Shown here in pieces: positions 38,334 to 46,625 of a stretch of 63,026 bases of DNA. Position 1 is the stretch's first letter. Each line of letters opens with the position of its first letter. The notes beneath the pieces are model-generated. The model did no database searches. It was not told the DNA's origin and saw only the letters and a list, made by a program, of their open reading frames with translations. The DNA lies in assembly GCA_015061245.1 (NCBI GenBank), contig SUWY01000015.1, forward strand, positions 1-63,026, written 5' to 3'. Both the position numbers and the translations under genes were made by a program. The DNA is from Bacteroidales bacterium (GTDB taxonomy: Bacteria; Bacteroidota; Bacteroidia; Bacteroidales; Marinifilaceae).

Positions 38334-38370
38334 GGGTGGCTTGTCGTGGTACAAGTCGCCCATTTTTTTT
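38334..38370 (+). terminator. Rho-independent terminator of the porin gene
   Basis: An 11-bp stem (GGGTGGCTTGT / ACAAGTCGCCC, with two G-U pairs), 6-base loop and a following T8 tract. It lies 37 bases after the stop codon. Confidence 0.85.
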
Positions 38371-38405
38371 ATACCTTAGCACCATAAACTACTAATCAAT
38401 ATTGT

Positions 38406-39359
38406 ATGAGAGTTATTGATATTATCAACAGTAGGAAGAGTCCGATATTCTCTTTCGAGTTGCTTCCCCCATTGCGCGGTAACAGCATTAATAAGGTATT
38501 TAATATAGTTGATAAGTTGCGTGAGCTTGATCCTAAGTATATCAATATCACATCGCATCATAGCGAGATAATTTATCAAACTCAGCCTGATGGAAGCTTG
38601 AAAAAGGCAACTGTGCGTAAACGTCCGGGAACAGTGGCAATAGCATCGGCCATTCAAAACAGGTATGGAATTCAGGCAGTACCACACATTATTTGTAAAG
38701 GTTTCACCAAAGAGGAGACCGAGGATGCTCTGCTTGATTTGAACTTCTTGGGAGTGCACAATCTGCTCTTGTTACGCGGAGACTCAAAACCTATTGAGAT
38801 GGTGAAGGGTACCGAGAATCAGTACCACAATTATGCATTGGAGTTGCAGGAGCAGGTTAATAGCTTCAATAAAGGTATCTTGATTGATGGTTCAAAGATT
38901 GAAGGAATCGATACTCCATTCTCATACGGAATGGCATGCTATCCTGAAAAGCACGAGGAGGCTCCCAATATGGATTCGGATATATTCTATTTGAAAGAGA
39001 AGATTCGAAATGGTGCAGACTATGTGGTGACCCAAATGTTCTTCGATAATCAGAAGTACTTCTCTTTTGTTGAGCGATGTCGTGCAGAGGGAATAACAGT
39101 GCCAATTATTCCGGGTATCAAGCCTGTAGTGTTGCGAAGTCAATTGAATGTGTTGCCAAAGGTGTTCCGTTCAGATATCCCCGAACCGTTCGCTCGCGAA
39201 CTTCGCAAGTGCAAAACCGACGATGAGGCGAAGGTTGTTGGGGTAGAGTGGTGTACTGCTCAATGCAAGGAGTTGATTACAAGCGGTGTACCTGGAATTC
39301 ACTTCTACTCGTTCCTTGCCTCTGATAGTGTTTATAAGGTGGCTAAGGAGGTGTATTAA
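38406..39359 (+). CDS. metF: Methylenetetrahydrofolate reductase
   Basis: 317 aa, the length of bacterial MetF. Signatures: FSFELLPPLRGN at the start, HIICKGFTKEETEDALLDL, LLLRGD in the FAD site, and ADYVVTQMFFDNQKYFSFV. It reduces methylene-THF to methyl-THF for methionine synthesis. Monocistronic between the terminator and the convergent thioesterase gene. Confidence 0.95.
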   Translation: MRVIDIINSRKSPIFSFELLPPLRGNSINKVFNIVDKLRELDPKYINITSHHSEIIYQTQPDGSLKKATVRKRPGTVAIASAIQNRYGIQAVPHIICKGFTKEETEDALLDLNFLGVHNLLLLRGDSKPIEMVKGTENQYHNYALELQEQVNSFNKGILIDGSKIEGIDTPFSYGMACYPEKHEEAPNMDSDIFYLKEKIRNGADYVVTQMFFDNQKYFSFVERCRAEGITVPIIPGIKPVVLRSQLNVLPKVFRSDIPEPFARELRKCKTDDEAKVVGVEWCTAQCKELITSGVPGIHFYSFLASDSVYKVAKEVY

Positions 39360-39361
39360 CA

Positions 39362-39847
39362 CTACTCCTCAACCAGATATGGCTTAAAGTGAAACTCTTT
39401 TTCTGCTCTCTCTTTCGGGAAGCAGAAAAAGGTTAGCTCGGCCGTTGAGCATATCACGTCGTTATGCTTTATTGTCCCCTCAATAATTAGGAAATATCTC
39501 TTCTGCTCCTTAACCTTTGCGCGAATTTCTAATTTTATGTCCTCGCCCGTAGGGATTGATTGTCTGTATTTTACATTCAAATTAGTGGTAACTCCCGATG
39601 TTTGGTATTTGCGTGAAACAAGCCATGCGCAGGTCTCGTCAAGAATGGTTGCCTGAATACCTCCGTGGAGAGTCTTAACCCAACCTTGATAGTTGTCGCC
39701 CGGGGTCCAGAATGAAACTATCTCATCGCCATCCTCATAGAACTCCATCTTCAATCCGTATGGGTTATTGGGGGCACAACCAAAGCAGTTATATCCCAAC
39801 TCTGCGCCCTCGCCTATATATGGATTTATAATTTTCTTCATTTTCAA
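39362..39847 (-). CDS. PaaI-type hotdog thioesterase
   Basis: 161 aa: a 'GCFGC' type start (YNCFGCAPNNPYGLKMEF) and the hotdog motif VKTLHGGIQATILDETCAW with the catalytic acidic residue. It probably hydrolyses an acyl-CoA of unknown identity. It converges with metF, with 2 bases between stop codons. Confidence 0.85.
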   Translation of the reverse strand: MKMKKIINPYIGEGAELGYNCFGCAPNNPYGLKMEFYEDGDEIVSFWTPGDNYQGWVKTLHGGIQATILDETCAWLVSRKYQTSGVTTNLNVKYRQSIPTGEDIKLEIRAKVKEQKRYFLIIEGTIKHNDVICSTAELTFFCFPKERAEKEFHFKPYLVEE

Positions 39848-39891
39848 CAGCTTCTTGGTATTTGCTTTGTTTCGATCTTTAAATTGTGATG

Positions 39892-39918
39892 CAAATTTAG
39901 TGAATTTCCTTATCTTTG
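39892..39918. promoter_or_regulatory. Divergent promoters between thioesterase and TerB/DnaJ gene
   Basis: TAAATTTG on the minus strand (39892-39899) and TATCTTTG on the plus strand (39911-39918) are both exact TAnnTTTG boxes, 11 bases apart. Confidence 0.55.
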
Positions 39919-39953
39919 CGGTTGAGCATATATGTTAAATTTAAATAATTGAG

Positions 39954-40739
39954 ATGGGAAAAGCTAAGTGGATTGGAGGCTTTTTGGGCTTTGTTGCCGG
40001 TGGAGGTGTGCTTGGTGCACTTGCCGGTTTTGCTGTTGGTTCTGTGATTGATGGATTGTTTGAGGCAGGGCGTGAACAGGCTGCGACAGGTGCAGGTGGG
40101 GCTCAGAGTGGTGCGACCGGTATGCGAAATGAGAGAGATGGATTTCTCTTTTCGTTAATGGTATTGTCTGCGCACATAATTCAAGCCGACGGAAAGATAA
40201 TGCACTCGGAGATGGAGCATGTACGTCGTTTCTTGCGTACAAATTTTGGCGAGGGCGCAGTAGAGCAAGGTAATCAGATACTTCATAAACTATTCGAGTA
40301 TAGAAAGCAAAACGGTGAGCAGTTCTGGAATAGTCAGATAGATAGAGCATGTTACGAAATGGCAATATCAATGCCTTACGGACACAGAATGCAATTGATT
40401 GTCTATTTGGCAGAACTTGTTAAGGCTGATGGAGTTGTGCGTGATATAGAGGTGCAAGCGTTGCGACGCATTGCAGTTTCGTTGCGTTTGGATGCATCGA
40501 TTGTGGATCAGATGTTTGCAACAGGAGGTTCTACAATCGAGGATGCTTATAGAGTGCTTGGAGTTTCGCCTCAAGCAACTGATGAGGAGATTCGCAAAGC
40601 GTATAAAAAGTTGGTGATAGAGTATCATCCAGACAAAGTGGCAACCCTTGGCGATGACGTCAAAGAGGCTGCCACTCTAAAAATTCAAGAAATTAATGAG
40701 GCAAAAGAGCGAATCTACAAAGCCCGTGGAATGAATTAA
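39954..40739 (+). CDS. TerB/DnaJ domain protein (DjlA-like)
   Basis: 261 aa: a glycine-rich hydrophobic N-terminus (GGFLGFVAGGGVLGALAGF), a central TerB-like helical domain (about 55-180, LMVLSAHIIQADGKIMHSE), and a C-terminal J domain (about 198-260, DAYRVLGVSPQATDEEIRKA with the HPD motif). This is the DjlA layout, a membrane-anchored co-chaperone of DnaK. dnaK is in the same window at 56768-58690, but not adjacent. Confidence 0.9.
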   Translation: MGKAKWIGGFLGFVAGGGVLGALAGFAVGSVIDGLFEAGREQAATGAGGAQSGATGMRNERDGFLFSLMVLSAHIIQADGKIMHSEMEHVRRFLRTNFGEGAVEQGNQILHKLFEYRKQNGEQFWNSQIDRACYEMAISMPYGHRMQLIVYLAELVKADGVVRDIEVQALRRIAVSLRLDASIVDQMFATGGSTIEDAYRVLGVSPQATDEEIRKAYKKLVIEYHPDKVATLGDDVKEAATLKIQEINEAKERIYKARGMN

Positions 40740-40749
40740 TTATTCATTC

Positions 40750-41748
40750 TTACTTAGCTCCCCAGATGCTCTCCATCATTGCAAATCCAACAGGATCGTG
40801 CTCCTTGAGTTGCTCATAGTTGAATGGATAGTAGTCATTCTCTCCCCAGTATGCCTCACAAAGCTCTGCAAAATACTCCCAAACAGTAACCATACAATAA
40901 ACGTCGGTGGTCTTTGTCCATTGGCTTTGGCTTGTGTATTTTGTATTTGCTCTGTACCATCCTGTAGTGTATAGACCATTATCTTTTGCATTCTTGTATG
41001 CTTTATTAATCTCTTGGTTTCTATCTCCGCCAAGACCTTGGTCGTGATATAGGTGGCAAAGCTCATGTAGAACCATCAATGGCTGATTTTGGTCTGACCA
41101 AGATATGTATTTGCTATAGTTGGTGATCTCAACACATTTTCCCTTCTCTTTCAAATCTCCAATAGACTCTGGGTAACCTGCCCATGTGTGATACCATGCA
41201 GCACTTGAATTGGCAGTGTTGTTCTTCTCCAACCAGATAGGTCTTTTGCGCATAACCTCAAGAGCCTCTTCCGGAATTATAGATACAATGTGGTCAAGGT
41301 CCTCTTTAATATATTTTACTGCATCTTTACCCTTTCTGGATGAGTTGTAATCACTCTCCTTTATCTTAAAGTTAAATCCCTGATGGGTAAATGTAGCGTA
41401 GCCGTGCTCGTCAACAACATACTCTGGTTGTGGTTCAGGTTCCGGCTCGTTTCCGGTGTTGTCACCTTCACCCTCGTTTCCGGTGTTATCGCCCTCACCT
41501 TGGTTGTTATCACCTTCACCCTCGTTTCCGGTGTTGTCACCCTCACCTTGGTTGTTGTCGCCTTCACCCTCGTTTCCGGTGTTATCGCCCTCGCCTTGGT
41601 TGTTGTCTGGGTCTGACGGAACTACATTCTCTGTGCCGTTGTTGTCTCCGTTACCATCGTCGATAATGTCTTTGGCAGTTTCATCCTCACATGAAACTAT
41701 TGCTGCAATAACAAGAAGCGCAGCAAAGATTGTTCTGAATTTTCTCAT
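40750..41748 (-). CDS. HExxH metallopeptidase lipoprotein with tandem-repeat linker
   Basis: 332 aa from the ATG at 41748, chosen because MRKFRTIFAALLVIAAIVSC is a lipoprotein signal. Residues 52-99 are three near-identical 16-aa units (GEGDNTGNEGEGDNNQ) that form an acidic, flexible stalk. The catalytic domain has zinc ligands His228 and His232 in LHELCHLYHD, a probable third ligand in EYFAELCEAYW (295-300), and an ending NDYYPFNYEQL. This resembles the ATLF-like (anthrax lethal factor C-terminal) metallopeptidases of fungi and bacteria. Substrate unknown; location should be the cell surface. Confidence 0.75.
   Translation of the reverse strand: MRKFRTIFAALLVIAAIVSCEDETAKDIIDDGNGDNNGTENVVPSDPDNNQGEGDNTGNEGEGDNNQGEGDNTGNEGEGDNNQGEGDNTGNEGEGDNTGNEPEPEPQPEYVVDEHGYATFTHQGFNFKIKESDYNSSRKGKDAVKYIKEDLDHIVSIIPEEALEVMRKRPIWLEKNNTANSSAAWYHTWAGYPESIGDLKEKGKCVEITNYSKYISWSDQNQPLMVLHELCHLYHDQGLGGDRNQEINKAYKNAKDNGLYTTGWYRANTKYTSQSQWTKTTDVYCMVTVWEYFAELCEAYWGENDYYPFNYEQLKEHDPVGFAMMESIWGAK
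41452..41595 (-). repeat. 48-bp coding tandem repeat (3 copies)
   Basis: Three copies of a 48-bp unit encode the Gly/Glu/Asp/Asn stalk of the metallopeptidase. The third copy differs at its end. In-frame repeats of this kind can change copy number by slippage. Confidence 0.85.
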
Positions 41749-41777
41749 GATTTGCTTGATGTTTGTTGAAATTTTTG

Positions 41778-41785
41778 CAAAATTA
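41778..41785 (-). promoter_or_regulatory. -7 box of the metallopeptidase gene
   Basis: TAATTTTG on the minus strand, an exact TAnnTTTG, 30 bases before the chosen ATG. This supports 41748 rather than 41808 as the start. Confidence 0.5.
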
Positions 41786-42550
41786 TGAATAAAAACCTGC
41801 TTTTGCAATTATTTAACAAATAAACTGATCAATGAAACTGTTTAAAATTAAAATACGTCTATGCTTAAATCTTTCACAAATTTATTAATTGAATTACTTT
41901 GAATAGAGTACATATAGAGAATATCTCTCCTTTTATATATGTGTCATAGAATTGTATATGTGTAAGTGTAAGTGTAAGTGGCGCAAAATCAAGCATATAG
42001 GCGCATTGATTTTGTGATGGTTCAAGGCAATAGTTCAAGGTGGATGAAAAGGCTTTGATGCTGAACCATTATGGTGGTTGGGTAAGTTTCGGATTATTAA
42101 AATTTTACATCTTGAAATTGAGCCGATGAAATAGTTCAAGGAGTAAACATAAAATAGTTCAAGCTGTTAACATAATAACGTGCTAATGGCAAGGTGCTAA
42201 AACCTTTACCACAAAAGTATTCCAAAAAATCAACACTCCAAACAAAACAGCAAAATTTTATTCGCACCTTTTATATGCCAAAGGCTGTCTAACCTTTGTG
42301 GTCTGGCAGCCTTTGATTAATATAGTTTTTTTAACCGTCGCTACATTACTTCACTTCTTCGAAAATAAACACTATTGTATATCAAATAGATAAGTGTTTA
42401 ATGGTACAAATATGGTCTCTAAAATTCATCAAAAGCATCTTGAATGTTATCTCAATACTATTTTCAAGTGTTAATAATATCCTTTTTTCTTTAATTTGTT
42501 ATTTGTTAGCTATCAATATTATATAGTTAATAATACGATAGATTAAAAAG
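41786..42550. other. Non-coding AT-rich stretch at the left edge of the island
   Basis: No supported gene. It holds a GTGTAA-type hexamer repeated three times (about 41960-41980), an inverted repeat CAAAATCAA / TTGATTTTG at 41984-42014, and several copies of TTCAAGG or ATAGTTCAAG (42021, 42034, 42131, 42153). A hairpin CAAAGGCTG / CAGCCTTTG at 42279-42315 is followed by a T-rich tract (42325-42332). One of the TAGTTCAAG copies recurs at 49689. Confidence 0.5.
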
Positions 42551-42552
42551 AA

Positions 42553-42588
42553 CCTTGGGAGTTTACCAACGCTCCCAAGGATTTTTTT
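42553..42588. terminator. Strong bidirectional terminator downstream of the 5S rRNA
   Basis: A perfect 9-bp stem CCTTGGGAG / CTCCCAAGG. On the plus strand it is followed by T7; on the minus strand by TTCTTTTT. On the minus strand it lies about 310 bases after the 5S gene. Confidence 0.7.
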
Positions 42589-42595
42589 GAAGACC

Positions 42596-42768
42596 TTATT
42601 GTTTGATGAGGTTCCTTATATCGGGTATCAAACCGACAACATCTGTTACTATTGAAATTGCCCCAAAGGGTGTAGGAGCTGCAAGAAACTACACAACGTC
42701 CGCAATTAGGATTACTACATTAACAATAACATTCCACGCGAGGTGGATGGTCTTGGTAGAACTTGCCT
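42596..42768 (-). pseudogene. Remnant of a small hydrophobic protein gene
   Basis: On the minus strand one frame reads SSTKTIHLAWNVIVNVVILI then ADVV, an in-frame TAG, and FLAAPTPFGAISIVTDVVGL with IPDIRNLIKQ before TAA. The sequence looks protein-like on both sides of the stop, and no start codon is found. I do not recognise the family. It lies between the 5S rRNA and its terminator. Confidence 0.3.
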
Positions 42769-42900
42769 TCTTATTAAAAAGGCAAATCTACACTCCAGTT
42801 TTTTTGATAATGAAAACTTTCTTCATATAAATTTTATTTTTAATAAGCCTCACTTAAGTTTAACGTCATTGATCCGCTTTTTTGGACGAAGACTATATTA

Positions 42901-43005
<105 letters not shown>

Positions 43006-43075
43006 GTCTTTAAAAGTCTCATGGATAGTTCCACGCGATTACATTTGCTTTTGTTTGTATTTGGACGTTTAAGTT

Positions 43076-44296
43076 TTATTTGTCAATGCGTTTATAGAAA
43101 CTACCAATTTGGCCATCTGGTAAAATGTCAACATCATAATAGTCTCCATTGTAATAATATGCCATATTCCCCTTCCGGAAGAATCTGCTGTTAGGATGTT
43201 CGTCTTTATATATTTGATACTCATCATTCAGAGCACCTAAAACAATACCCATGGTAGCTTTCAAATCCTTTTCTGCCAATTGAAATTTACTTCTCTCACC
43301 AAACTGATTCTCAACTGCGAGCTCTTTTACATGACGAAGGTATATGTGCAGAAACGATTCAAAACTCATATAGAGCAGATGCTTACCAACAACATTATAG
43401 CGACATTCATGAAAATTGACAATCTTTGAAAACAACAGAGCTGCCTTCTCTGGATAAGTCTTTGCTAACTTTTCAAAACTTAATCCCATATTTTGTAGCT
43501 CTTTATCAGCCAAAACAAATCGATTAGTGATTCTGTTTTGTGACAACTGCATTAGGTCTGTTTTGTTTTTCTCTGTCAGCTTACCAGCTTCTTTCTTCCA
43601 CAATAACCAGAAATAGCCGACTTCTTGATTGACAATTGTTCCGTTCTTGTCAAAGATTTCCTCTCTTTCTTTATCTGTAAGTTTCTCGTGTTCCAGAACA
43701 ATCTTATAGGCGAGGTATTCATTATGTTCTTCTGGAGTCAATCCTATTCCGTCAGCAATAAAGTGACACAAGGCTCCATACATAAAATTGATATCTTTAC
43801 CATTGTCTTCACCCTCAATAGGAATCTCCAGCACCCTAGGCTTACGTAAAAGAGGACTCGCATAAGTGTTATTCTCCTCTGATGCTGGTCCCACCAGCAT
43901 TTCAACTATATCCTTTGTTGGAATACCATCTTTAAGAAGTTGGTCACACAAACTCCTGTCCAACTTTCCCAAAAGTTCTTTTGCTTTAACGTTGGATATA
44001 TCATTAAGAGTCGTCTTATCTTTTTCAAGAGCAATTCTTTCTTTTTGGTAATACACAAAAACGACCGTCAACGATTCCCCATATAGCTTCGCAGATTCTT
44101 GATTCAAAGTCAATGTCGCAACAAAATCCTTTGCGCCAGCATACTCATATATTTCTTCTTGAGTAAAACCATCGGCCGATTTGTATAGTTTCATACCGCA
44201 TCTTTCCGCCATTTGTTTTTCAAGAAAGTCTATTTGTTGCTTCAGCAAAAATAGAAACTTTTCAGTTATAATTTGTTTGTTGTCGTTAGTATTCAT
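43076..44296 (-). CDS. Uncharacterised protein, possible BECR-fold RNase C-terminus
   Basis: 406 aa, not recognised as a named family. The N-terminal ~290 residues are helical and charged. The last ~110 residues contain SFESFLHIYLRHVKEL (His317, Arg321, His322) and end GDYYDVDILPDGQIGSFYKR. This order, His/Arg-His helix then a strand-turn-strand with SFY, recalls the barnase/EndoU/colicin-E5/RelE (BECR) nucleases found in phage and conflict proteins. That is pattern-based inference and needs a profile search. It starts 28 bases after the PIN-like gene, probably in one operon, and ends just upstream of the solitary 5S gene. Confidence 0.5.
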   Translation of the reverse strand: MNTNDNKQIITEKFLFLLKQQIDFLEKQMAERCGMKLYKSADGFTQEEIYEYAGAKDFVATLTLNQESAKLYGESLTVVFVYYQKERIALEKDKTTLNDISNVKAKELLGKLDRSLCDQLLKDGIPTKDIVEMLVGPASEENNTYASPLLRKPRVLEIPIEGEDNGKDINFMYGALCHFIADGIGLTPEEHNEYLAYKIVLEHEKLTDKEREEIFDKNGTIVNQEVGYFWLLWKKEAGKLTEKNKTDLMQLSQNRITNRFVLADKELQNMGLSFEKLAKTYPEKAALLFSKIVNFHECRYNVVGKHLLYMSFESFLHIYLRHVKELAVENQFGERSKFQLAEKDLKATMGIVLGALNDEYQIYKDEHPNSRFFRKGNMAYYYNGDYYDVDILPDGQIGSFYKRIDK

Positions 44297-44324
44297 TTAG
44301 TATTATTATATGAAGAATTTTATA

Positions 44325-46505
44325 TCAGTTCTGATTTAAATTTTTCTGAACTTCTTCATAATTTTTAAGCATAGCTTTCTTTTCTGTAATGTTACATTTT
44401 AAACTTTCGATTGTCGTGTTTGTGACGCCATATTTGGCGCATTCTTTTTTGTAACGATATTCCCAAAAGTTTTCAAGGCAATGCATAGGATTAAATGTTT
44501 TCCCAAAAACCATCATACATAGAATTTCTATAGCAATAGGAACTATACCAATAACATATGTAATAGGCTCAAATTTATTCCAATCACCTGTTATTATGTA
44601 ATACCCCCAATATGAAAGAGTTGCAAGAATTATCAAACCACAAAAAAGTCTAAGAAGTCCTGATTGAAAATTGGCTTTTGATTTTGCGATTGAAAGGAAT
44701 AGGTTCTTGTTACTTAAATCTGACTCTAAGCTTCCAATAGATTCTTTTAGTGAAGTTATTTCTTGGCGCACCATACTTGCCTCAAAATCCAGTCGCATCT
44801 TCTCTTCGTGCTTTCGATTATCTTCATCTCGCTTTTGCATCTCCTCCAACCACTCATTCTTTAGTTTTTCTATATTTTCTGAATTTTGTGTTTTAACAAG
44901 CTCAATTTCATCTGTTTTTTCTTTTATACGTTCAAGATATACTTTTTCCATTTCGTCTTTTGCAAAAGCCTTTGCATAAGAACGAACATCACCACTTTCT
45001 TGTATTTTTTTTAGGTTGGATGCAAACATTATTGACACAATCGATTCTTGTTGTTTGAGATCCTCTGTAATTTCACTAATTCCTGCAAGAGCTATCTGAA
45101 GATCGGTTTCACTAACAACATTATGTTCACGAGGTATATTCAAAAAACTAACGAAACTATTAAAATCATCTGTTGTTCTTGATGTGTATTTCAACAACAA
45201 AGCCATCCATTGACTAGGTTGTAAAGTAACTGGCTGTGATGTAGAAGCATGCTGAGCATCCCATGCATGAAGTTTGAGGTCACTAGTAATAAAATAATAT
45301 TTTGTGTGTTCTATTGTTTTATTGTTATCTCCTCTTAATTGCTCAATCCAATAAATGTTCTGGGCATCATACAAATGAAGTGCATCACTTTTTGAATTGC
45401 CATTTCGCATTTTGACGCTTTTGATACCTTCCTTATAGTCTTCTATTTGCTGAATCTTCGTATTTTCTGGGAATGGGTATGAATACTCCTCCTTTATACG
45501 ATATTGCTCAATTAGTTGATTGTATTCGGAAACAATACTAGATTTGAATAATTCAAAACCATATTGGATTCTATTTGCTCTCCATTCATGATAATACTGA
45601 GAAAAACTACCGCTCATTATTCTTCTAAAAGCTGCAGGATTAATGTTGCCGAAAGGAGTTGAACTTTTAATTTGATTTATGTGAAAATCAATAGTTTCCA
45701 TAAATTCATGTCTTGAAATACATGTGACATGCAGACTTTGTCCAGTCTCTAGACATTTTCTCAAGAAAGATAATGTTCTTTTTTTGAGTTGCAAACCATT
45801 TATGCCAAGAGCTCTATATAATAGAGCATTATCAATATAGAATGCTTTATTTTTTATAGCACTTGTCAATATAGATTCTTTTGAATTGTTTACTGCCACA
45901 GCATATTCAATACAGCAACTAATAAGCTTATAAAGAGCAACATTCTTGTCGTTATCTTTCCAGTTTAGGAAGTCATTTATAATTTGTACCTCTTCATCAG
46001 AAAAGGAATCTATGGTGCTTTGAGATGTATCGGGTATTGTTCCTTTTAATATTGCACCGAATGCTTCTATATTTGTATTTAGTAGATAATACAAGTATTG
46101 CTGCATTATCTTTGCAAACTTTTCGTAAGAAATGTCTTTACCAACAAGAAACTTCTCATATGTATTCTGAATAACGTCTGTACCTCGTTCTTGTAATAGC
46201 ATATATCTTTTGCCGGAAAGACGATACATATCATCATTAGAGGTTACACCTGCAATATACTCAAATGATTCATGCTCCTTTATCAGGGATAGCACCTCAT
46301 GTTCAGAATATGTTATTGACAAATCTTCTTCAAGCGCATCAACTATAGTTAGAATTGTCATACATTTATTCTCATGGAGGACAAAGATTGATTCAATAAA
46401 TTTTCTTTTAATAGTATCAGTCTTTCTGTTCCCAAGATTTTCTTCAGCATAAATCATTGCTGCTGTTCTTGTTATACTTAATATATCATTTATTATTGCT
46501 GTCAT
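44325..46505 (-). CDS. Membrane-anchored coiled-coil protein with cryptic PIN-like nuclease domain
   Basis: 726 aa. N-terminus (about 30-110) looks like a winged helix. Residues 220-415 show the acidic pattern of PIN nucleases: Asp225 in FYIDNALLYRALG, Glu267 in CISRHEFMET, Asp374 in KSDALHLYDAQNIYW, Asp409 in YYFITSDLKLHAWD. A long charged coiled coil (about 515-605) follows, then two hydrophobic segments (617-637 and 648-668) and a short C-terminal coiled coil. I know no named family with this order. The reading is that it tethers an RNase to the inner membrane; this is inference from residue spacing. It is the third gene of a minus-strand unit and precedes the BECR-like gene by 28 bases. 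Confidence 0.6.
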   Translation of the reverse strand: MTAIINDILSITRTAAMIYAEENLGNRKTDTIKRKFIESIFVLHENKCMTILTIVDALEEDLSITYSEHEVLSLIKEHESFEYIAGVTSNDDMYRLSGKRYMLLQERGTDVIQNTYEKFLVGKDISYEKFAKIMQQYLYYLLNTNIEAFGAILKGTIPDTSQSTIDSFSDEEVQIINDFLNWKDNDKNVALYKLISCCIEYAVAVNNSKESILTSAIKNKAFYIDNALLYRALGINGLQLKKRTLSFLRKCLETGQSLHVTCISRHEFMETIDFHINQIKSSTPFGNINPAAFRRIMSGSFSQYYHEWRANRIQYGFELFKSSIVSEYNQLIEQYRIKEEYSYPFPENTKIQQIEDYKEGIKSVKMRNGNSKSDALHLYDAQNIYWIEQLRGDNNKTIEHTKYYFITSDLKLHAWDAQHASTSQPVTLQPSQWMALLLKYTSRTTDDFNSFVSFLNIPREHNVVSETDLQIALAGISEITEDLKQQESIVSIMFASNLKKIQESGDVRSYAKAFAKDEMEKVYLERIKEKTDEIELVKTQNSENIEKLKNEWLEEMQKRDEDNRKHEEKMRLDFEASMVRQEITSLKESIGSLESDLSNKNLFLSIAKSKANFQSGLLRLFCGLIILATLSYWGYYIITGDWNKFEPITYVIGIVPIAIEILCMMVFGKTFNPMHCLENFWEYRYKKECAKYGVTNTTIESLKCNITEKKAMLKNYEEVQKNLNQN

Positions 46506-46625
46506 AAAAATGTGTTTTTAAATGTATAACTCTGTGTTTATTTGTTTACGAATCATTAGATGGATTTGTAGATGCCATTTCCATACATCTTATAGATGTC
46601 AAATATCTTCAAGTTATTACTTTGA

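Noticed and set aside
41383-41788. Long plus-strand open frames opposite the metallopeptidase stalk
   Set aside because: They are the complement of the 48-bp tandem repeat; low-complexity Pro/Ser or His/Arg-rich products without signal or homology.
42279-42332. Hairpin with T tract as terminator of a hidden plus-strand gene
   Set aside because: No supported plus-strand gene lies upstream; it is recorded only as part of the non-coding stretch.
42603-42830. Plus-strand 75-aa frame near the 5S gene
   Set aside because: The minus strand of the same region reads as a more protein-like hydrophobic remnant; no ribosome site or family match on the plus strand.
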